Below are positions 57,763 to 64,000 of a DNA stretch of 64,000 nucleotides, piece after piece; positions within the stretch are counted from its first letter, which is position 1, and each line of letters starts with the position of its first letter. The DNA comes from Pyricularia pennisetigena (lineage: Eukaryota; Ascomycota; Sordariomycetes; Magnaporthales; Pyriculariaceae): the NCBI RefSeq assembly GCF_004337985.1, contig NC_043744.1:4933417-4997416 (forward strand), written 5' to 3'. The notes below the pieces were generated by a model, which saw nothing but the letters and a program-made list of their open reading frames with translations, ran no database searches and had not been told where the DNA came from. The translations under genes were made by a program, and so were the position numbers.

Positions 57763-58263
57763 GGTTGCGGTTGCTAGGCAAAAGCCTGTTTTCGCTTTAT
57801 CTTGGAGTTCTACCGCCCTGGCCTGGGCTTTGCTCTACTGATTTCAAACTTGGTTGATATCGTTGTCGATTCAAGTTTGATTATAGAAGTGGATGTGGTT
57901 CTTTGTGGATTCAAGACCGACGTTTGGCAAGAATGTCGGCTTTCCGTCTCTCTCGATTGTGTTAAGAAATTTTGTGGGGCATTCTCGACAGCCCCTCATT
58001 GATGTCACTGGGGACGGGAACCGAATCGATAAGAAAGTACCTATTGGCTGATCACGGCCTTGTAATAATACTGTTACCCAAACAGCAGACGGCTCATTTT
58101 CAACTGAAATGCAAATATTCAAAAAGAGACATTCTGTTTTTAGTTTGCTTTTTCTTTTCTTTTCTTCTTCTTCCCTCTTGACTTTTGTGGGCAGAAAATG
58201 GGTATCGTGCTTTTTGGCCTCTGTATTTAAGAGAACCGAGTCTACGTGACGACAATTGCACAT
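57763..58263. other. Spacer between tandem minus-strand genes
   Basis: DRG1 promoter and the 3' flank of the WD40-cyclophilin gene. No gene seen. Confidence 0.7.
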
Positions 58264-60276
58264 TCAGAAAACGTCAATGTTAAGGATTTTAATATCCTCT
58301 TCCGGCTTTTCTTTGTGTGTCCGAGCATTCTCGATCTTGTGAATGACATCGAATCCCTGCACCGCCCTACCAAAAATCGTGTGTTTCCCGTCAAGCCATG
58401 ACTGCACAGTTGGATCGTTAGCACAAAACCACCATTCATTTCCGCAGAGGAGTAGGTGTTGGACAACCTGATACGTACTGTTTTCTCTGTGGTGATGAAG
58501 AATTGACTGCCGTTGGTGTTGGGCCCGGCATTGGCCATGCTGACTGTATATGGTTTGTCGTGCTTCAGACTGCTAAACTCGTCCTCAAACTCCTTACCCC
58601 AGATGCTCTCGCCGCCGGTGCCATCGCCCAGCGGATCTCCACATTGAATCATGAACTTGCGAATGACGCGGTGGAAAATCGTATTGTTGTAGTACCCGCG
58701 CTTAGAGTGCGTGACAAAGTTCTCCACCGCCTTGGGCGCCGCGTCGGGGAACAAGCGGATGTGAATGTCGCCATAGGACGTGTGGATGATGGCCGAAGAG
58801 CCCGTCTCGGCCTTCTTCTCGGCCGCCTTCTTGGCCCCGCCGAGTATCGTCGGTTTCTCGTTCTGCACGTCCCGCGTCGTCTTAGAGATATCCTCGTCGT
58901 TGGTGAACATGTAGAAACGCCCCTTGCCCGCGCCCGTCGCCACCAGGATCGGGTCGCGCACCTCCGACTCCTGCAGCAGGGGGTTGCTCGACGCGGCCAT
59001 GGCCACCGTCGTGACGCCTTTCTTCTGGGGCTGGCCCTGGTAGATGGCCAGGTTGAGAGCGCGAAAGTTTTCGTCCTTGCCGTAGACCTTGACCACCTTG
59101 TTCGAGTACGTGTTGAGCACTTTGACCCCGAGGATCGAGCCGTACATGATGAAGTGGCCCGACTCGTCAAAAATCACATTAATCTTGTCCGCAAGCGCAG
59201 GGGCATCCAGCTCCCGCTCCTGCGCCAACCTCCGCTTGAACTCGTTATCGTCAAGCTTTTGGATTGCAGTGCCGGCCTGCTGCATCTCCTCAACCGTGCG
59301 TATGGACTCGTCGTATGTTCTGTACAGTTTGGCAGTTGCAAAGTCAAAGACTCGTATCTTGCGGTCTGGCGAAGAATATGTGGCGAACTTCTCGCCGTTA
59401 GGCGATATTGTAAGCGATGTAGGCACTGCCTTGGCCTTCTTGAATTCAAACAGGTTTGTTGAGCTCTTCATGGCAAAGACGTTATCCGGCTTTTGATATG
59501 TCTCGTTTGGTCTCCAGTACTCAAGCATACCGCCTTGATCTGCCGATATGACGCAGTCGTATGCATCGTTGAAGGTCATTAGAGTTACCGGGCTTCGATG
59601 GAGGCCCTTGATGGTATGTATGGGCTCTGTCCTTTCACCTCTCCCGTCCAAGATATGAATTAGCGGCTTTTCAGACTCTGACACGGCAAGTAGGGGCAGC
59701 CTGGCGCCCTTCTTGTGCACCCAACAGACGCAGCGCGGGACGTAGTCCAGCTCCATCATTGCGAGCAGGTCGAAAGTGATTACGTCAAAAATCTTGATCG
59801 TCTTATCCAGCCCCGCAGTAGCAAAGCTGCGACCATCCGCGCTGACAGAAACGGACTTAATCTCGCCCATGTGCGCCTTGAACTCCTTGACGAACTCGAT
59901 GCCTTGCCCAATCTTCTTCCAAAACTTGACGACGCCGTCGACAGACACCGTGATGAGGAACTCGGTGATCGGGGTCCATAGCACAAAGGCAAGTTGCTCC
60001 TTGTGCATGAGCGACTTTGAGTAGCGAGGTGACTTGGGCAGGGCCGAGGCGTAGAGCTTTTCGTATGGGAGGACACGGCGCTTCTTTTTCGGGGCCTGAG
60101 ATGGCAGCTGCGGGCCCATGTCATCGTCGGAGGAGCTGTCTGGAATCCGCATGTTAGTAAAGAGCTGTCGAGGCCGTTTGATAGTAAATATCAGACCAAC
60201 CATCGTCATCTTGGGTTTCCGAATGGCTGCGCTTCAGCGACTTGACGTCGTCGTCTTCTGTGGCTTCTGTTTTCAT
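58264..60276 (-). CDS. cyp15: WD40-repeat cyclophilin (PPWD1/cyp15-type peptidyl-prolyl isomerase)
   Basis: I read three exons, 60276-60201, 60139-58479 and 58401-58264, giving 624 residues. The acidic N-terminus ends in [13 protein letters not shown] and then a KKKRR basic patch. WD40 repeats follow over about residues 65-330 ([31 protein letters not shown]). The cyclophilin domain occupies about 465-624: [15 protein letters not shown] carries the catalytic Arg, Phe and Gln; [16 protein letters not shown] carries the substrate pocket; and [11 protein letters not shown] carries the cyclosporin-binding Trp, split from the preceding part by intron 2. PPWD1 orthologs bind the spliceosome in the nucleus. 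All catalytic residues are retained, so isomerase activity is expected. Confidence 0.95.
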
Positions 60277-60643
60277 TTTCTCTGAAGCCCAGCTATAGTT
60301 AAGTCCTGAAATGAAAGTTTGCTATGTGCGCCAAAGTGACGCGAATAACTGTAGATGTCTGTTTTCTTTCAGAAGCGGGAATTTTTCTTCATGTATTCCA
60401 TCAAGAATTACAATGACAGCCAAAATAATGCAGGTTCGTCCATTTGTTCCGCACCAAAAGTTCGCGATGGTGTTGATTGGCAGCGCGTCGCACCGCACCG
60501 AGCGGCCCCACTTCCGGCTCCGGGCCATTTTGCGGTTTTGCGGTTGTGCTTTCTTGGGAGGCTAAACAGACGCCAAACACCTGCTACCATGTATCCAAGC
60601 ATTTTGAAGATAAAACCCTGTCACAACTAGCCATCAGACTCAG

Positions 60644-60677
<34 letters not shown>

Positions 60678-61112
60678 AGACGCTTCAGCAGTGTTTGGTC
60701 CTCCTCAGATCTCGCCAACATGGAACTCACAGACCCAATGGGATCCATGTTGCATGTGCTTGCTTTGGCCCTGCGCTGCATTCCAAGTGTTGGTCGATGA
60801 CGTTTGCAGCTCGAGAGAAGTGGGGAGAAAACCATAGACAGTGGATGCTGCTAGCCAAGCTTCGGGGAGCTCGGTTGCTCTTTCGTAACTCTACAAACCC
60901 TCGGCGTGCTTCAACAGTCCGCGCGGAAAGAGTAAGCCCGGGCGTCCTTGACATATTTTTCACTGAAAAATTTGTACCGATGTGATATTAATTCCCGGAT
61001 TGTTTCTTTCTTTTCTTTCCTCCTCCCTTGTCCTAGGCCTAAGGCGTGTAATCTTTAGACTACTGTAGAGCAATAGGAAAAGCCTTGACACGACTACAAA
61101 ACATCAATAACA
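60277..61112. other. Divergent promoter region (cyclophilin / AIG1-like)
   Basis: About 840 nt between two start codons. It contains an A30 tract at 60646-60675. No gene seen. Confidence 0.65.
60646..60675 (+). repeat. A30 homopolymer
   Basis: An uninterrupted A run between divergent genes. Confidence 0.95.
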
Positions 61113-61962
61113 ATGGACGTCAAACACTCCCTCCAGCGGCTGAGGTCTCCCTCCAGGGACCTCTCACTGACGCTACATATTCTGGGCCTGGCTTCATTCT
61201 ACCAGTCCTTTCGATACCTCTACATCTTCCCCACGCCAATCAGCTCAGCGTACGGCGGTAGCGGTCAATTCCTCACAATCATAGGCCTTGGCTTGTCGAT
61301 GATAGCCTTCGGGTTGGGATTGCTGGCCGACGTAACTCTGAGCCCGACCTTTTTCAAGGCCAAGAACTTTGTGGCCGTGTGCGCGAACCCGCTCGAGGTC
61401 TTGATCAGCATCTTGTACTGGGGAATTGCACTTTACGACAAGGAATTATTGATGCCATCCGAATATAGGTAAGTCTGGGAGGGCGGTGTTGGCAAACAAG
61501 ATCAATCGGCCAAATCTAAAAAGGAAAACTTGCTGACCTTTAACCATTGAAAGCCTGCCCTGGGCTGTTGATATTGGCTATCACGCCGCTCCAGCAATAT
61601 TCTTGACCATCGACCTACTGTTCTTCAGCCCTCCTTGGACCGTCAAAGCCAATGGAGCTGTTGGTCTCAGCGTGGTGCTGGCATTTTTGTACTGGGGCTG
61701 GATAGAGCACTGCGCCAGCCACAATGGATGGTAAGCATTTCCGTTTACTTTAGCGTTGAGCCTCCATACTTGTACTGACGCGAACAAAAACAGGTACCCT
61801 TATCCAATTCTGGGACTTCTGAACACCGCGCAGAGGGCCGTTTTCTTTGCATTCTGCGCCGGTCTTGAGGCAAGCAGTACAATGGCCTTGAAGTGGCTCT
61901 ATGGCAAGGTCAATGGGATCGAAGAGTTCAAGCGGGAGGCTATCAAGCCTGCCAAAATGTAA
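61113..61962 (+). CDS. FAR-17a/AIG1-like membrane hydrolase
   Basis: I read three exons, 61113-61468, 61554-61730 and 61794-61962, giving 233 residues with about six membrane segments. The family positions needed for hydrolysis in animal AIG1/ADTRP are visible: Thr about 55 in GQFLTIIGL and His about 129 in VDIGYHAAPAIFLTIDLL. The HNGWYPYPILGLL element also matches the family. Animal members are threonine hydrolases of fatty-acid esters of hydroxy fatty acids. The fungal substrate is not established. The tail is basic (KREAIKPAKM). It should reside in the ER or plasma membrane. The gene is short and complete, with A at -3 of the start. Confidence 0.88.
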
Positions 61963-62200
61963 TGCCGTGAATGTTAGTATCGTATTTGAGCCACGGACAG
62001 GGCTTGGTCCCCCGATTAAGTCCTTTTGTCCTTGTGTTCCAATAACTTGGCGGGGCCAACGCCTTGCTTGGGCGTTGATCTTTTCTCTCGATACGGCCGT
62101 CTTGGTGTGGTAAAGAGCACTGCAAGGCGACCACTCAAGTCATAAGACATCAGAGACCGAAAGAAGAGCACTCGGAGAGCACTGATACGACAAATAACTC

Positions 62201-62809
62201 CTAGCCATCCATCCAAAATGCCCAGTTGACTAGTACTGAATCGGGCCCAGTAGCCGTGCTGCAAAAGTAAATCAGCACCACCGTCATGAGTGATACTCTG
62301 ATGTACACGAGCAGCTGAAATTTTCGAATCTGTCTGTTCAGCAACAGGATGGCAGCCAGCTGAGTGAGGGAAGCGAACCAGGCGCAGCTGACAAGCATCT
62401 ACCAGTCGTAAGTTGATATATCGCGTCTATTTATAAAGGCGCTGGTGGATAGACAGAGTGCGTTGACCAACTGGGCGTCGCTGAACGAGTATGTGATCTG
62501 AGAAGCAACCAGGCACGCATCAGCACTGTTGACATGTAGCCATCGCCACAGCCATGCTGTCGACAAAAAACCATATGCACTGTTCGGTTTCATCTCACAG
62601 TCTCACAGTCTCCCATTTTCCCAGGATTCCATCCGAGCAGCCGTGGAGACATGCACTTGCGCACCCAACCAAGTATCGATCTATCAAGCTTGGTGCAGAG
62701 TTGCTCATCATTAGGGTCAGCTGCCGAAATGTAGCATGATGACAAGGATGCACACGATTATATTCGGGGCCAACAAATCCACGATCAACTGGAAGACTGC
62801 ATGTGGGAG

Positions 62810-62842
<33 letters not shown>

Positions 62843-62940
62843 GCATGTCATAATTAGAAGCGGATAGAGGGGCGCTTACAAGGCCCGAAATATCGGGATT
62901 GGGCGACTGTACCTCACGGACAGGGTATGGCCCTACATCT
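62201..62940 (-). pseudogene. Decayed fungal integral-membrane protein gene
   Basis: From 62593 to 62201 one minus-strand frame runs about 129 codons, interrupted only by a single TAG at 62401-62399. Around that stop it reads SDAQLVNALCLSTSAFIN, then STYDW-stop-MLVSCAWFASLTQL, then NRQIRKFQLLVYIRVSLMTVVLIYF. This matches the order SDAQLVTG...YHWQ...LAWFSSLTHL...R..LM seen in a common family of fungal multi-pass membrane proteins of unknown function. The stop stands where that family has Gln, so CAG to TAG explains it. Upstream, near 62900, VQSPNPDISGL followed by a GTAAGC donor looks like the family's N-terminal block, but the sequence between (62594-62879, with an A28 tract) does not join cleanly. 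The 3' end after 62201 is lost. A functional gene with an odd splice is less likely. Confidence 0.55.
62811..62838 (+). repeat. A28 homopolymer
   Basis: An uninterrupted A run inside the membrane-protein relic. Confidence 0.95.
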
Positions 62941-63650
62941 TGTGCCTCTCGCCCAGGTACAGATGAGCAATCGCATCCGAGTATGGTGGGCTTCTTGTTG
63001 AAATGATTTTTCTTCCCTTTCGCGGGATAATTGCATCAAGAAGAGCCATCACTGTCTTCCTTGACATGCCTGCAAGGCATATTCAAAAGGAACTGCAAGA
63101 AGCCAAGGAGCAGCCTGTGTGTACCTTTTTATAGTCGACGATTAATTATACGACGACGGGACGTCCCACCCTGCTATATCTAGTCTCAGGCGGGTAGAAA
63201 TAGTTTCGTCTTGGCTGCATGTTGTGTTCTTCAACGAAGTCGATAGACGGGCGGTTTTTCAGAGCTGTGTCTGTGGTCAGCCTGGGTCTCCATTTCAAGC
63301 CAATTGAGTGGCAAGGCAAGATCCCCGCAGCGAATCCCACCCCACCTAAACGAACGCTGTTCATATGCGTATGACTGAATGTGCAATGGGCTGACTCACA
63401 CACTCATTATTGGTGAATTGCCTTTTGATCAACCCAAATGTCTACCTACTATAGCCCAGCCCAGCCCTAGACCAGACAAACAAATGCACTAAGATCTGCC
63501 GACTAACTTACTAGGAAAAATTTTGAGCTGTGCCGCATTGGCGCTTTTGAAATTGTTTCATATTTACATACTCGACAAACAAGTGCACCTTGTTTGATTG
63601 AACCCCTCACAAACTTGAACAATTAATTCCTTACGCTCAACTCGGTCAAA
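62941..63650. other. Intergenic region, no gene seen
   Basis: A minus-strand stretch near 63260-63150 reads smoothly but has no family match or partner exons that I can see. The last 150 nt are probably the leader of the gene starting at 63651. Confidence 0.45.
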
Positions 63651-64000
63651 ATGGTGCGTCAAATGCCTTCAATCTAGCCCCGCCATCCACTTACTTTGCT
63701 CGCTTCAGTACTTATACCAAGCACTGCGGCGGGTCTTTGGATCGCTAGTTTAGAATTCTAGCGTCAAAGGATCAAAACATTCATATCTGACTCTTTTATA
63801 TCACACAGTCGTTTTTCATTCCAAACAAGAATGTTGGCAACAAGGAGGAGAGTGAAGACTGGAGGAGTAAGCTGCAAACCTATCCCCATAACCAGGCTTG
63901 CTGATGGGAATGACAAAATGCTGGCATTAATTATTTTTTTTTTTTTTTTTTTTTTTTCTTTTAATCCATCACCAACTTCACCAGTCGATAAGTGACCAGG
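63651..64000 (+). CDS. Possible 5' end of a gene running off the window
   Basis: An ATG at 63651 (context TCAAAATGG, A at -3) is directly followed by a GTGCGT donor. A CACAG acceptor at 63808 opens 58 nt that read SFFIPNKNVGNKEESEDWR and end at a GTAAGC donor (63867). A T24 tract (63934-63957) and a CACCAG acceptor (about 63983) follow, but the next visible frame closes quickly, so phase or acceptor choice is uncertain. The start codon alone would be the coding part of exon 1. No family is recognised. Confidence 0.3.

Noticed and set aside
58503..59462. 319-codon plus-strand frame
   Set aside because: It is antisense to the WD40-cyclophilin exon, with no recognisable fold.
49753..61071. Shared 16-mer at 49753-49768 and 61056-61071
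   Set aside because: One 16-nt match is about what chance predicts in 64 kb, and the flanks do not match.
1..64000. Secondary-metabolite or nitrate-type gene cluster
   Set aside because: Two MFS transporters and a Zn2Cys6 regulator are close together, but no backbone synthase, P450 or tailoring enzyme is present.

Overview
The window is nuclear DNA of a filamentous ascomycete, most likely a Sordariomycete. The evidence is genes broken by many short GT-AG introns (about 48-195 nt) with CTAAC/CTGAC-type branch sites, A/G-at-minus-3 start contexts (one is a perfect GCCGCCATGG), and family members typical of this class: Zn2Cys6 and C2H2 regulators, DHA1 and PHO84-type transporters, a PXA protein, and a Hos4-like ankyrin protein. 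I cannot fix the genus from sequence alone. Base composition is near even, with many A/T homopolymers. There are five assembly gaps (3734-4180, 9095-9114, 41090-41519, 43712-43795, 54632-54915), and all but one touch a homopolymer on at least one side.

Left third (1-23 kb): a C2H2 zinc-finger regulator (1605-2540, +), acetate kinase (5178-6473, -), a conserved fungal protein of unknown function in five exons (7419-9015, -), an eight-exon inorganic phosphate MFS transporter (11369-14087, +), a DHA1 drug/polyamine-type MFS transporter (16522-18683, +) and a nine-exon Zn2Cys6 regulator (19688-22703, +) that contains a 6-nt microexon.

Middle (23-47 kb): a conserved protein with what looks like a degenerate retropepsin fold (23283-25344, -), an isoamyl-acetate-hydrolysing-type SGNH esterase (27234-28234, -), polyprenol reductase (28993-30026, +) tail-to-tail with an ALKBH6-type dioxygenase (30061-31041, -), a 1621-residue Hos4-like ankyrin protein (33039-37967, +), a PXA-domain protein split by a 1.87-kb intron (38771-42893, +) and a CENP-B-type DNA-binding protein (44650-46705, -).

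Right third (47-64 kb): about 9 kb with no gene I can support, then three compact housekeeping genes: the translation GTPase DRG1/Rbg1 (55959-57762, -), the spliceosomal WD40-cyclophilin PPWD1/cyp15 (58264-60276, -) and an AIG1/FAR-17a membrane hydrolase (61113-61962, +). After these lie a decayed integral-membrane protein gene (62201-62940, -) and possibly the 5' end of another gene running off the window.

The genes do not form an operon or a biosynthetic cluster. This is ordinary mixed fungal euchromatin, and I found no clearly new multi-gene system. The most unusual items are the CSG-for-DSG retropepsin-like domain, the 6-nt microexon, the GC-AG intron in DRG1, the very long PXA intron, and the membrane-protein relic broken by a single CAG-to-TAG-type change. 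Each spliced model given here was checked by hand to keep one open frame across all exons.
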